This document shows positions 50,357 to 63,082 of a stretch of DNA of 64,000 nucleotides, one piece after another. The translations under genes were made by a program, and so were the position numbers. Under the pieces are notes generated by a model. The model was given only the letters and a program-made list of their open reading frames with translations, made no database searches and was not told the origin of the DNA. Within the stretch, counting starts at the first letter, position 1. Every line of letters starts with the position of its first letter. The stretch spans positions 1,771,503 to 1,835,502 of the forward strand of contig NC_045143.1 in assembly GCF_008831285.2 (NCBI RefSeq), read 5' to 3'. This stretch comes from Nymphaea colorata. Lineage: Eukaryota; Streptophyta; Magnoliopsida; Nymphaeales; Nymphaeaceae.

Positions 50357-50702
50357 TCAGTTTTCATTTCAAGTATTACAAGTATCAACCTCATGTTCTT
50401 GATCACCGATACACAAGGTGAAGCACAGCAGGAGCGGCACCCTATAGAGGCAACAAAAGCAAGCCTAGTGCCCAAGGAGAATAAGAGGTTGGATGGAAAC
50501 TTAAGGTCTCTTTGCCGCTTGGTGGGTAGTCAGTTTTCATTTCAAGTATCAACCTTATGTTCTGCAAAAAGATACTACTGATACACAAGTTGAATCACAA
50601 TAGAAGTAACACTCTATACAGGCAACAAAAGCAAGCCCAATGCCTAAAGGGAATAAAGGATTGGACGGGAGCTTCAAGCCTCTCTACCACTAGATGGGGT
50701 CA
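50237..50702. repeat. Tandem array, three units, 173-174 bp period
   Basis: The core starting AGGCAACAAAAGCAAGCC occurs near 50272, 50446 and 50620. A head TCATTTCAAGTAT occurs at 50237, 50364 and 50537. Unit 1 lacks about 47 bases present between head and core in units 2 and 3. Units have diverged by roughly 10-20 percent by eye. Confidence 0.85.
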
Positions 50703-51603
50703 TGCACTTGGCACAAACTATAGAACCTCTTCAAGATCAAAAAAGCCATCAATCTATATATTTAATTGAAGCATGAATTCTACTGAAAGAAATACTGAAT
50801 GCAGAGAGAAAGTGGAAGCCAAGTAATATAGTAGCAAGTTTTTCTTGGGCAGCCCTGTAATTGAATCTGGGGCTTGGCCATGGGGCTAATACATGCATGT
50901 AACGGACCAATTGCCCTACGAAGTTGTATTTTTTTCCTTTCTTGTTAGTTAACGTGGTTTGAGATCTTGTGAGTTCGGCAAAGGAAGCACAGATGTAAAT
51001 GGGAGCTTCTGTGATGATGGATAGGATGATTACTTGTAATAGCTGTTGGGGGTTTATCTCATTAGTGATTTCTTGTTGTTCCATGAGAATAGTTATCGAC
51101 TAGCTAGGAAAACATCGTGTAACATGTTTAGTCAAAGATGTGCAAACTATGTTCATTCTAGTAAAGAATCTTTGAGGAGAAGCTTAAGAGGATTAAAATG
51201 TCCATAAGAAAATTCTGGCACTAAAAGTCTAGGGCAATGTGCTTGAAAAGGGGAACATGAACACACACTTCTTTCATATAAACATGATTCAAAATATAAG
51301 TCGCAACAACTCAGCCAACTTCCACATCCAGCTCGAGCTCTTACTTTAGTGGGTACTAATCCTCTCTCTAACAGTTTTGATTCCCGTGCCAAAATGACAT
51401 AAATTTAGTAATCAAACCAACTAATTATTTAATCAATATATCTTCTTGTAAACCCTGGAAGAATTCTAAGAATCTTTAGTGCATGACTAAACTTTATTGT
51501 AGTAGGGTGTTGCATAAGTAGAAATCATATTCATAAAATTCATTTGGAGAACAGTTGGAAAAAAAAAAAATCTATTCTAAGGCTATATAACAAGTTCTTT
51601 GCA

Positions 51604-51843
51604 GCTTTCTCCTTGAAAATAATGTGACAGAGGATACACTAGTAGGCCGCTCATTTCCTATGATATCAAATGAAGAAGATGTAGCATTCTACATGCGGGT
51701 TGATCATGAAGAGCCGAAAAAGGAACTCCTAGAGATGAAGAAAGGAGGCTCAACTAGCCTATACAGTTTTACCATATATATATTTTTTCATGGACATAAC
51801 ATGTTGTGGCTAGCGATGTTTGCGTTGCAGGTTCTTTCAAAGT
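51604..51843 (+). pseudogene. Possible Mutator-like transposase N-terminal fragment
   Basis: An open frame follows a TTTGCAG acceptor-like site and reads FLLENNVTEDTLVGRSFPMI then SNEEDVAFYMRVDHEEPKKE. The pattern G-x-S-x-P-M-x-I-S-N-x-x-x-V-x-x-Y-M resembles the N-terminal domain of plant MuDR/MULE proteins, from memory. No zinc finger, catalytic DDE core or terminal repeats were seen nearby, so at most it is a relic. Confidence 0.25.
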
Positions 51844-52887
51844 AGCAAACTGCAACTCAAAGTGTTCTCATTCTGTAAAGCCATGTTTGACATGACAGCT
51901 TCCAAAACGATGGTTAATTGACTGAAGAGCAACCTTAGAAAATTATTTGGGTCAAGCATAAAATATTTTGAAAGAGTCGCCATGAGTGTCTAGATTGTCC
52001 ATGCATGAGGTCGTTCGTTCTTCCTCTTCAAGATGAAACTTGCAAAAGCGCATGATCAAGTTGATCAACTCTTTTCAAACAACAGCTTAACTTTTTCTTG
52101 GTTTACCAGATTGATTGGCAGTGTGACATGAGACGTGATTCCACAGCAAGTTTAATTGATGTCATTAGTGAAGGACCAAGTGATTCGATCTCATTTGCCA
52201 TTCTTAGTTGTTACGACGCAGATGTTGAAAAAGACATGTATTTGAAGAGCCAACATGTGAAATCATCATTGATCCGATCTTTAGTAGTTCCGAACGAGTT
52301 GCAATTATTCCGAGGGGGTTAGACTAATGGATGGGGCATGGGTTGGTAGGCAGCCGATATTCATTTTGAGCTCTCACAACATCAGCATCATGTGTGTCAA
52401 TAACAGTTGCTGTCATTCCATAAATGTTTTACTTAAAAAATTGAGGTAGATTTATGAAATGTTGTTACATAGTATTCTATGAATCTGCCTAAATCTTTGG
52501 AGTAGATTTATGAAATGGTAACGGCCTGTTACTGTAGCCAAACACCCTCATATGAATACTACCACAACTCATGATCTTGGACAAGAACTGGATGCTTTTT
52601 CTTTATGGACCATGCGTTCTAAGAACAAAGATACCAACTACAAAAAAAACTATGTATCTAAAGCCCACCAACTGAACAATTGTCTTTACAAGGAGCACCT
52701 GAGTTTGCCCGATTGGTTCTCAGATCATATCTCTAACTTTCTTTTACTGGAAATCCCTACTTTTTCTCCACAAGACCTTTCTCAAACTATAATGAAAACA
52801 GAAGCATTTGTGTGGATGGTCGTCATGCCTCATCTAAATTATCTTTTACGTACCCCATTCATGTTAGAACGCAACTTGTTCTACTTG

Positions 52888-52889
<2 letters not shown>

Positions 52890-52951
<62 letters not shown>
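52890..52951. repeat. (TA)n microsatellite, long
   Basis: About 31 TA units, the longest simple repeat in the window. Confidence 0.97.
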
Positions 52952-52961
<10 letters not shown>

Positions 52962-54104
52962 ACTAGTCCCCAAGCATATTCCATATGCTCGAGAATATAC
53001 CAAGGGAATAAGCCAACTAGAGAAGTGGGCTAATGAAATATGTTAGATAAGGTCTACTTTCCAAGAAATCAAGGCGATGACATCAATTATAAAGAACCAA
53101 GTGCAGTGCTCCATATGACTTTCGTATCCAATATTTAAATGGCACGGAAATCAACGTACACAGCCTTCACTTTCTCTCACTCTCTCTCGTCCTTTCTTTT
53201 CTCTCCTTTGAAATAAAGCCATCACGGAATAACAACAACCTAAACTTTGGATACATGAATCTAAATGCATCATATTCTCCAATACATTAAATTGAAGCTT
53301 CTCTTTCTTTTCGTAGTATAAATGTTTGTTTTATTCATAAAAATAGAAAGTATCTATTCTCACATCCATGTATAGAAAGGAATGCATCCATGACCAATTT
53401 CGATTGAAGGCGAAAGCTCTATGAATAAAGTGAAAAAAAGTCTACGTTGTGTTGCTCTAAGTACCATTCTACATCTCAAACAAAAATGAGAGTTTAAAGT
53501 GAAGAACTTATGCACTCTAGACTGATTCTTAAGGTCCACCTTAGCTTTAAGGTCGATGTCCCATGGACTTTGTCAAGCGGTTTTTCAAGATGGGACCTGG
53601 TTGGGTCAGCTCTTGATCCTTAGTTCAAGCATTGGCTGAGGTTATAAGCTTAGCCCACTTGAGCTAAGCAAGTCACTCCTTGTGAAGCCGCATTCTATGT
53701 CAAACCAAGTTCACCTTAGTTTGCTCTCAAAGAGGTTTGATGAACCGACTCGAGCAGGTGGTTGGTAGACAACCAGTTAGTTTGAATAACATGGTTATCA
53801 ATTCCATTGAGTAAGACTGTACTAGCTGATGTATAATGTTGGAGCTTGCACACCAGGCATTGATGCAACCCCATATCCTTGGTTTGAAAAGAGAAAGACA
53901 AGGTTAGAGTAAGGGGTGGTTCTGAAGGAAAGAAGGGAGGGTTTGACTCCCAACTGTACAATGGGATACTGCTCCCAGTCACTTGAAAAAAAAAATTGTC
54001 TATAGCTCTTAAGTATGGTTATCAAATTGTCTATTATAAAGCAAATCACGAGATTTATGTTGACTTTGCGGACTAACAGTCAATAACTCTCAGTGGCATG
54101 ACTT

Positions 54105-54112
54105 GGATATTC
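54105..54112. promoter_or_regulatory. P1BS element, distal
   Basis: GGATATTC matches the PHR1-binding site GNATATNC. It lies about 770 bases upstream of the SPX start codon. Confidence 0.4.
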
Positions 54113-54582
54113 TCGACAGCTATTAATGTCTCCGACAGCTCAACAACCAGGTGCTGTCGGAACGTGGGTCCCATGAAGAGCTCACCAATCCAAGCCCAAA
54201 TTAGGCATGTTTCACTCTCATAGGCGATCCACCAGTTTAGAAATGAAAAGAGAGAGAGGAAAAAAAAAGAATGAAAGAAGGTTGGTGCACTAATGCTTCT
54301 AGGCACATAGTCATAGATGGTTGGTCAAACTCAAGCACTCTTCAGTTTACCTTCTCATCACAAATGCACTTAGTATAACACCAAAACGTCAAGCCCAATC
54401 AAGAATCTTGGAGCAAGTGGAGTCAAGAAGATTAAGGTCATCTAAGAGCTAGCTCAAGCCATGGGGCTTAATTTTCAAACTCAACGCCGTGTCAAGGTAA
54501 CATTTTCATCCTCACGATCAAAGCACCAAGAAATAAAGGGGAATATAAAACAGCAGTTGGGTAAGGGACACCGCTCATCTGA

Positions 54583-54594
54583 TGACACGTGTCA
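54583..54594. promoter_or_regulatory. Palindromic G-box / ABRE
   Basis: TGACACGTGTCA is a perfect 12-bp palindrome with a CACGTG core, about 290 bases upstream of the SPX ATG and 140 upstream of its TATA box. Such sites bind bZIP (ABF, HY5) or bHLH (PIF) factors. Confidence 0.5.
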
Positions 54595-54688
54595 GGATCT
54601 GAATGGATCAAGGTAGCACGCGATAGGCGGAGCCTGCCGCGGGAACAAAACCCCGAAATATCCATTTTCGCCGCGCAGCCAGAAATCC

Positions 54689-54719
54689 GGATATTCTATT
54701 CGGTCGTATTCGGATATTC
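54689..54719. promoter_or_regulatory. Paired P1BS elements of the SPX promoter
   Basis: GGATATTC occurs at 54689-54696 and again at 54712-54719, both exact matches to GNATATNC, just upstream of the TATA box. PHR transcription factors bind P1BS and induce SPX genes under phosphate starvation. The encoded SPX protein in turn inhibits PHR when phosphate is sufficient. The pairing supports this loop here. Confidence 0.7.
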
Positions 54720-54734
54720 TTTCTTTCCACCGCG

Positions 54735-54741
54735 TATATAT
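54735..54741 (+). promoter_or_regulatory. TATA box of the SPX gene
   Basis: TATATAT, 133 bases upstream of the ATG and directly after the paired P1BS elements. Transcription start would be near 54770, giving a leader of about 100 nt. Confidence 0.55.
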
Positions 54742-54873
54742 CAACGTCCACTTGGGGGTCATCCTCTGCCCCTTTACCTATTACCGGCCGTGTTTTTTTC
54801 CGGTTACCGAATCTTCCCCAATTGTTGCGATTGCCCATCGGAAAGCGATCGGAGAGGGAGGCGAAAGCGGAGG

Positions 54874-57800
54874 ATGAAATTCGGGAAGAGTCTGAGCAAC
54901 CAGATCGAGGAGACTCTGCCGGAGTGGCGAGACAAGTTCCTGTCGTACAAGGAGCTGAAGAAGCGGCTCAAGCTGATCGACCCCAAGGGTGGGGACAGGG
55001 CCAAGAGGCCCAGGCTCTGCGAGGATGCGGAGGAGACAGGCGCTGGGGAAGTGACTGCCATGACTCCCGAGGAGAGGGACTTCGTATGCCTGCTGGACGA
55101 GGAAATCGAGAAGTTCAATGCCTTCTTCGTTGAGAAGGAGGAGGAGTACATTATTAGACAGAAGGTAACGGTTGACCACTTCCCTTTGTTTTTTCTTTTC
55201 GTTTGCTTGAATCGATGGAACCCTAATTTGTGTTGAAAATAATTGGTTTGGTATCCATTTCATTCCTTTAGGGTTCTGCTGCCTGCTGTGCATGTTCGAT
55301 TGCAACCGTCGTTGTTTGGAAATCTTTGATTTGAATTTTGTTGATTTTGTGAAGGGATTACGGATTTCGGTAGTTGTGCAACTTGTAGATCTTCCGTCTT
55401 TCAGTCCAAGGTTTATATGATGTGGAAAATTGGTAGATACACTGTTTCCTTTCAAACCTGCTGCAGCAATAAATAGCTCACTGAATTAGTGATAGATAAT
55501 GTGGAGGTGGTATGGAGAATACTCAGATTTTAGCTTTAAATTACAATTAATTGAAAAGGAAGGTTCTTAATCTCCATAATTTATCAGTATCCGCTCGCCC
55601 TTGAACTCCTATGGAAAGTGGGTTTCACGAACCTATCTCATGGTCACGTAGGTGGCACGTGAAATGCAATTATTTGTCATACTGCTTCACTATCTGAAAG
55701 CATGACCCATAGAATGCTGATCTATGAAAATTTATGAATTTAAATAAAAGTTGTATTCTCTTGACTTCTAATTGCAAATTTACACTGTGAAAAGTTTCCA
55801 ACAATCTTAAAACTGAATGACAGCTGTCAGCAAGGCCCTGATTAATCTTATGATGCATACAGATAAGATGCCTATAAGATTTTCTGTTTCATTCTGTAAA
55901 CATTCCCACCATGCATTGGGTGGATTTTTGGCGTGTTTAAGGTTAATACTGCCCCACCTGCTACTGCTATTACTGCTGCTTCGAATGCATCCCATGATAG
56001 AAGCATGTGGCATGGAGAAACTTCTGTCACCATCTCTTATCTTGCTGATTTCCAATAGTGTCAAGAGTAAACACTAATAATATGTTTATGTAGGTAGGTC
56101 ATTAATGGTGGATAATTTCCCTCCAAGTTTGGAGAATGTGGCTCCAGCTCTGCATCCTGAAATAATTTGAATATAGGTTTTCTTTTTCATTTTTAATGTT
56201 ATGTTATTTTGATGATGCAGTTGCTACAAGAAAGAGTAGAGAAGGTAAAAGACTCAAAAGAAGAAACAATAAAACTGAGGAAAGAGATCGTTGATTTTCA
56301 TGGAGAAATGGTCCTTTTGGAGAACTATAGTTCTCTAAACTATACAGGTCTTTCTTCTTTTCCTCTGTATTCTTTTTTTGGACATTCCTTTTCCTCCTTA
56401 TTCTTTGTTGACGTTTGCAATGAACTTCTTTATAGCTTTATGTCCATTTAGGAAACTTCGTTGGATATTAAGTACATATCATAAAGATTTTCTGCACACT
56501 TCCACTTGAGCTTGTAATTTTAGAAAAAAAAATATATTTATCATCAATCATGGCATCCATTTGTATGTCTGGCTCAAGCAAACCTTGGTCAGTGGTTAGG
56601 ATGGTATTGTTAAAGCGTTCAATCTATGCAATATTTGACTACATGTTGCTTTTTTCATTTTGTGTTGCATGGGAAGGCTTGTATTGGATACCGAATATTT
56701 GTTAGTGCGCTTGAACTTTTCTTGCTGAAGTCATGACTGTCTAGTTTCAAGGTGATGATTGCAAACTGTATTTATCTTGGGTGGACTTATATTTATAATA
56801 AAGCAATAAATGTGACATGGATATTTATAAAGAAATGCTTTGCGGAGAAGCTACGTTACAAAGCTCTGTTGCATCTTCAGCTGTGACAAAGGTAAGTTTT
56901 CTTTTCTCTTTACACGAGGAAAGTAACATGTTTCCTCCTTTTTTATGTATTTCTTCTATAAACAAATAATGTGTTGACTAGAAATACCATTTAGGAATCC
57001 ATCTTGTACTATAAAGTATAATCCCGAGAGCGTGTTTAATGTTTTTTTATATTCTTGATACGAGCCTCACTTTTGCTGATAGCTAGCAATCAGGGGCTTA
57101 TTTGCACCATGGCGTCAAATATCGTTCTCGGGTTTTTAACGGTGAGTGTTTTTTCAGCAAAGTTGTTTTTCTTTGGAAAAACTCGAAAAACTGTAAAAAA
57201 TGAAAAAAAATCATAAAAATATTTAAAAATGAAATAAATAAGAAACTAATAAGAAAGCATAAATAAAACTAGGCAAAAGTGAAAATAAGAATGTTTTAAT
57301 GATGATAGAAATGATGGAAAATAATTTTGTTTAAGTTTAAATTTGAATCCATGGTGATATCAACATTAAACAAGAGAAAAATGAAAAAGTCGGAAAAAAT
57401 CGCGAAAATAATGTGATATATATATTTTCCCGTTTTTAAAATATCGTGATTTTTTCACTATTTTGTTATTTTTTGTTTTTCTCATTGATGTTATGATATT
57501 TTCAAAAATATCAAGATATCTGTGACACTGATTTGCACCATTGTCCTACAATTCTATGTCGAATATCAGTGGAGTTGGATGAAATGACACTAGTGGCTTT
57601 TCTTTTTGCATAAAAGTGAAAAGAACTTTTCAACCTGAAAAGCACAATTTCTGAGAGTGTGTCGCATGTTCCGCCTGAAACATCGAACACTCATGTTCAA
57701 AAAAGATCAGAGGTTATTTCAATCATTTTCAAAAAGAAATGGATATCTTTGTTATTTTACTAAAAAGAATTTTTTTCCTCTCCTTTTGCTCTTACAGGAG

Positions 57801-60031
57801 ATGGATCTCCTTTCACATCTTAAGGGTATTTTCGTCATGCCATCCCATATTAGGATTCGAACGCATGGCCTTGTCTAGCTATTCTCGGAAAGTGTAGAGT
57901 TTCACATCTTCCAATATGGCATTATTTAATTGGAAACCCCTGCCCTGTAGTAGTCAGTACAAGTGAGGCCCATTACCATATCAAGAACAGATGCTAGCAA
58001 ATATTTCTGATGTTTTGAGAATATTGTTATTAGTAATGCCAGACAATAATTTTGATATTGAATATTTCCAGAGACCTAACTATCGTGATATTTTCCATAC
58101 ATATTCCTGATATTTTCTCGATATCTTCAAATAATCTATTTGTTTCATTTTGAAGCATGTTTTGTATCTTTTTGTTGCGTTCACATTTCTTAAAGGTACT
58201 TGTTATTTATATTTCTGTGAAAAAAAACTTATTACCTCATAACTTTTTCATTGTTCTTGTCCTTTTCAAGTTTGAAAGCTTTTTAAGATTTTCATGATAT
58301 TTTCCTAACAAACCACATTTTTCAGAAAGACTCTCGATGAAAAAGCTTGTGAGAAATAGAGGAGAAGAACAATGTTGGTAACTTTGCAAGAAAATAGAAT
58401 ACATAAGCATTTTGAGGTCATGGCTGAAAGCTGGGCCTTTTAGTTGAAAGTACTTGCCTTTGATATACTTCAATATGATTATTTCTAGAAATGACCAAAT
58501 CCTAAAAATTTTGTTATCTTCTAGAAAAAAAGTAGTGGTCATGTCTGTTGTGGTGTTTGTATGTGGCATGTGTGACAAGTGCTTGAAATTATCTAATTGA
58601 AACTATTAAGGTGGGTGCATGAAGTGAAATGAAAATATTAATATTAAATTAAAGTGATTTATCATTTTCAATAAATAAATCACAATAACAGATTTGTCAC
58701 TTTCAATGGATGTTTAAGGTTGGCAATCTCTGCTATTTTCCTTTTTTAATGTGATTCCTTAGATTCAAGCAGTTTTTTTATTTGTTTTTGGTTTGGGCCC
58801 ACTGTCAATTTCGAGGTGATCAAATACTGATTTCAAATCCTCGAAGTGCAGACTTAATATTCATTTTCATTTGTGGGATATATTTGTGTATGCGTCCCTT
58901 TATTTATTTATGGTTTGAACCCGCTATCAAATTTGATGTAACCAAATACTGATTTCAAGTCCTCTTCACAATGCAGATGTAATATTCATTTTCAGTGGTG
59001 GAGTATGTGTGTTTATGCTCTGTGTATGTCTCCTACGTGGGATGCAAAGGAGAGAAGGGGGAGAGGGGCACAAATGGATAAAACAGATTGAGCGGAAAAG
59101 AACAAGTAACAGTGAATGAAAATGTCATTTTTAATCCATTTCCAGTAAATGAAAAAGGTGGAGGAAAACGATAAAAAGAGCAGTTGGTGAACACAAATGT
59201 GCTTGATCCATTTGGAATAAACTAATGGCTTCAAAATCCTTATCAATTGCCCTGCTCGATCATGGGAGGACTCAGATGCACCTAATTTGCTTGTTAAATG
59301 CAATTGGGACCAAGATGGAGATTTTGTCTTTGAAAGATGAATCTCATTATTGAACTCCAGGGGAATCAAATGTGTGATTTAGGCTATGGAGCATTTGCTT
59401 TTTTGACAATCATTGTGGCATTTCATGAAGTATCATGGAAATTGTGAAAAGTTGTTAAAAGTTAAAACCAGTGAGTGAGTTGATGCTTTAAAGGTTTATT
59501 TTATTGTACTATTGTTTTTATTGTGGGAAGAAAAATATTGTGAGAAATGCGCTATTAATTTTGTTATTGTCTATCATTTTTTAATGTAAAGTACTCATAG
59601 CTTTCGTCATTGATAGGATTTGATCCTCCTTGTCTACCTAGGAATCTCCTATATAGGTGCAGCTGTTCACTCCATGTCATTGAATATCATTGTACTTTGA
59701 TCATTCAATATGAAGGTTCCAGCAAATAAAAGGCAAAAGATTAACAAAGTAAAAATATTGCCAAATATATTTACTATCATTATGGTTATCAAAATTATTT
59801 AAAAATGCTTTATTTTTTTAAATTAGTTCTAAAGGAAGTTCAAAGACTTCTTGACATTTGACTTAGCTTAACTGCTTTCATAACCGCACTAATGTTTCCA
59901 TGACAATGATAAAATCTGCTGATGGTGCATTTATTTTCATACTGGTTGGTAGATCGCATGCATGTGTGGACCTGTATGTGCAAAAACAGAAGCATGTATA
60001 CCAAAATGGTCACATAGGCTATATGCGTTTG

Positions 60032-60088
<57 letters not shown>

Positions 60089-60757
60089 TGGTTGTCAATT
60101 GTTTGATGTGGTAGATAGTTCTGCACTGTTACTTGTGCATGTCTCTCTCTTTGAACTGCATGACCACCTATCAAGTATCAACAGAAAACCAGCGGATTTT
60201 CTAGTCAGCTGAACATCACCCCGCTACATTGTCCTATATAGTAGTGAATGGAACAGATTTCTTCTTTCTGATATCTTATGCTTATTTTTGCTACTTTGGT
60301 TGGATGTGCAGGGCTGGTGAAGATCCTGAAGAAATATGATAAAAGGACTGGTGCTCTCATGCGACTGCCCTTCATTCAGAGGGTCTTGTGCCAACCGTTT
60401 TTTAGCACCGACCTCCTGTATAAGCTTATAAAAGAGTGTGAGAGAATGCTTGACCAGCTTTTCCCAGCAGAAGAGCCTACCGTTTCAGGTGCTGCAGGTG
60501 GTTGTGAAAGTGATCCTGAAGAGAGGAAAGAAGAGGGCAGCAAGCCTGTTTTGAAAGAGGCCCCTGAGCTGGAGGAGATAGAGTACATGGAAAGCCTTTA
60601 CATGAAGAGTACAATGTCTGCATTGCGAGTTTTGAAAGAAATACGAAGTGGCAGTTCCACCGTTAGTGTCTTCTCCTTGCCTCCAATACAGACTGCAGGG
60701 GCAGAGGAAACTTGGAGTAAAATACCCCATCTTGAACAGATTAAGGTAGCAAAATAG
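54874..60757 (+). CDS. SPX: SPX-domain phosphate-sensor protein (SPX1/SPX2-like)
   Basis: Exons 54874-55164, 56221-56347 and 60312-60757 join in frame (CAGAAG|GTAACG, GATGCAG, ACAG|GTCTTT, GTGCAG) to give 287 residues, in the size range of plant stand-alone SPX proteins. The SPX domain fills about residues 1-165. [20 protein letters not shown] and [12 protein letters not shown] (22-33) form the N-terminal helices, and [13 protein letters not shown] (141-153) holds the basic cluster that binds inositol pyrophosphates. The C-terminal [20 protein letters not shown] motif is typical of SPX1/2. With inositol pyrophosphate these nuclear proteins bind PHR factors and block phosphate-starvation genes. 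Intron 2 is 3964 nt and contains ATATTTTC/GATATC-rich repeat blocks (about 57.05-57.55 and 58.0-58.15 kb). Confidence 0.96.
60033..60088. repeat. (GT)n(GA)n compound microsatellite
   Basis: About fourteen GT units followed by about thirteen GA units, in SPX intron 2. Confidence 0.95.
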
Positions 60758-60899
60758 AAGAAGAAGCTGTGAAAACTTAATATGCTGTACATTAGTTTAA
60801 TCCGAATGGTTGGACCGTTGGATGTTTGCCAGCTACGGGTCTCACAAAAGCAAGATAAAATGACTATAAGGATGTATTTTGATACTCACAAATCCATAT

Positions 60900-62400
60900 T
60901 TTACTTTCCTTCTCCTTTGTCCTAATAATGGATAATCCTTCTTGTTTGACTCGTAAATCTTCCTCTTTGGACTCTCTTGCAGCCTTTTCTTTTGTAAGTT
61001 TTAGAGCCAGAGTTTCCATGGCAATCTGAAACTTATTATCTCCTTAATGGTATTCAATTTTGAAACTTATGACACACTTCAAGCCCTACAAACCCTTGCA
61101 TGTACTTTGCAGAAGATAGTCATGAGTTTCACTCTGCTTTCCTTTACCAGATTTGTTTCAATCCCAGCAAACATTTTCTCTCCTGTTGAAGAATATCCAC
61201 ACTTTTGAAAAGCCTCTGCTAGTCTGACACCACGGAAGTTCTTTGCTCAAGTCTCGGCAGACGAGGTGATTCTAGCAGGAACATGATGTTTTGTAATTTT
61301 GGAATTTAGTATTCAAGCATAATTTACTGTTTTGCTACCTTTTTTGTTTGAGCTATCGCAGTTGATTTTGCATATCAATGTCATACTCTTCGCATCGGCA
61401 TTCTTGAGCAGTTTTGGCTGGGAGGGTGGGCACATTAAGTGATATGATCCATGAAAGGTTTCCTCGTTTGAAGGAAAAGGAGAGTTGTGTCCTCCAGCTG
61501 AAGTCATTAAAGCCTCTTAAACCATGTCTTCTTCCTCCACGATTTCAACCATCCTATTGACCTTTGAACCTACCATTGCCTCCTGTTCTGATATTTTATC
61601 TACAGGCTACGAGGTTGCACAGTTTTACTTCAATATTATCAGGCCGATGTGTTTTTATCTTCTAAAGGAAGCAGAAGATTTATTACAAGAGGTTGATGAT
61701 AAGAAATTGTCAATATTAAACAAAATGATACTACATGTCACAGGCTGACTTTCCTTCGGCCCATGTGGAGCAACAGTCCTCTTTCCTGCCGACACAAGGC
61801 CAAGGGGCGAGTGGGGTGCGCAAATCACTTGAAGAGCTTACAATGTATAAAGAACACAAAGAAAGGGGCAGAAACTTGCAATGAGCTATTTCATTTACTG
61901 TACATCACAAGAGAGACAAGCAAGGAGACAAATTCAACTTTACTTAAGTAGGGTACCGGAAGGTTCATATGAGAATTTTCATGCCGAACATACAAAAAAA
62001 GAAATCCCAAAACATGGGCACTTCCTTTACAAGTGAACATGCTACAACACTATGTACAAGGGTGGTGGCTTTACAGACATAGACACTGGGGAACACTATA
62101 ATTAGATAAAGGGCAATGAGGTTAGGACCCATTACAAGTTACAAAGGTTGCATGATAAACATCAAAGTGAACACTGCACAAAAGTGTCTCAGCAAACTCC
62201 CCCTGATTATGCATCTTCCATACGTAGGCCATAACTTGTTAAATTCTGGCGCAATTTTGAGCCATTGAAGTGATGAATAACATCTGTAAGAATGTTACCA
62301 CCCCAATGGGAGGGAGAAATTTTTGTACTAAAAGCCAAGGCAGAAAATAAGCACATTCCATTTCCTGAATTCCTCAACTTGTTCCACTTTCTGCTTCGTT
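60900..62400. other. SPX 3' region, no further gene recognised
   Basis: The left end should contain the SPX 3' UTR. A short plus-strand open frame at 61524-61748 has no recognisable family. The right end may be the 3' UTR of the minus-strand gene suggested by the exon at 62411-62530. Confidence 0.4.
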
Positions 62401-62410
62401 TACCAGCAAA

Positions 62411-62530
62411 TCAAAAAAGAGGGCGAGGAGACCCTTTTCCTCTACCATGATATATTCCTGTACGATGCTGAAACGTTTGATAGACGTTATCCAACTTGGG
62501 ATTCAAATGTGAAGTGGGTTTCCTTACATT
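62411..62530 (-). CDS. Probable terminal exon of an unidentified gene
   Basis: A strong pyrimidine-rich acceptor (CTCTTGCTTTTTTAG) precedes an open frame of 39 codons. It starts NVRKPTSHLNPKLDNVYQTF, continues QHRTGIYHGRGKGSPRPLF and ends at TGA (62413-62411). Composition is protein-like, without low-complexity bias. I do not recognise the protein. Upstream exons would lie at higher coordinates, partly outside the window. Confidence 0.35.
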   Translation of the reverse strand, partial: NVRKPTSHLNPKLDNVYQTFQHRTGIYHGRGKGSPRPLF

Positions 62531-62992
62531 CTAAAAAAGCAAGAGAATAGAACAATCTAGCTCATACAAAACATATATATCTATATATATATGCAATAAA
62601 CATTTCGGCATTGCTCATTGAAGTGGAATGACTCCCCTTTCCGCTTGAACAATCAAAAGAGAAATCCCAAGGCAGAGAATATTCCAAAGAGCACCTACCT
62701 AAGTCTCGCCGCCATACTCCACGAAACTAATTACGTGTTCCATTGAAGGAGCTCAATTGTTTAACAGACCCCCAAGGTGCGCATACGCAGGTCCACCGTC
62801 ATATTTCAAAAAATATATAAAACAAAATCAGAACCCACTTAGATGGGTAGTCCCGCACGATACTGGACTTATACAATCTAAATTTTAATCTGAACTCATG
62901 TCTGCCTTAATTCCATGCAATGTTAATGTGCGTTTTAACTTTTAAGCAACCTTTTTTTGACAATATAATTACACTGAAACTTTGCAATTACA

Positions 62993-63014
62993 ATATATAT
63001 ATATATATATATAT

Positions 63015-63066
<52 letters not shown>
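62993..63066. repeat. (TA)n(GATA)n(GA)n compound microsatellite
   Basis: Three repeat types run into one another over 74 bases, as expected from stepwise mutation of one microsatellite. Confidence 0.95.
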
Positions 63067-63069
<3 letters not shown>

Positions 63070-63082
63070 GCTGCTGTCTCGT

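Larger units (their letters stand above)
47800..54560. other. Repeat-rich region between divergent TBC and SPX genes
   Basis: It holds fold-back-like repeats (48425-48600, 49478-49570), the tandem small-ORF array (50237-50702), a possible transposase fragment (51604-51843), another coding-like fragment (about 52552-52880), and a long (TA)n (52890-52951). No intact gene was recognised. The right end is SPX promoter. Confidence 0.45.

Noticed and set aside
57835-57890. T-arm-like GTTCGAATCC on the minus strand, suggesting a tRNA
   Set aside because: No acceptor stem, D-arm or anticodon arm could be paired around it; it lies in SPX intron 2 repeat sequence.
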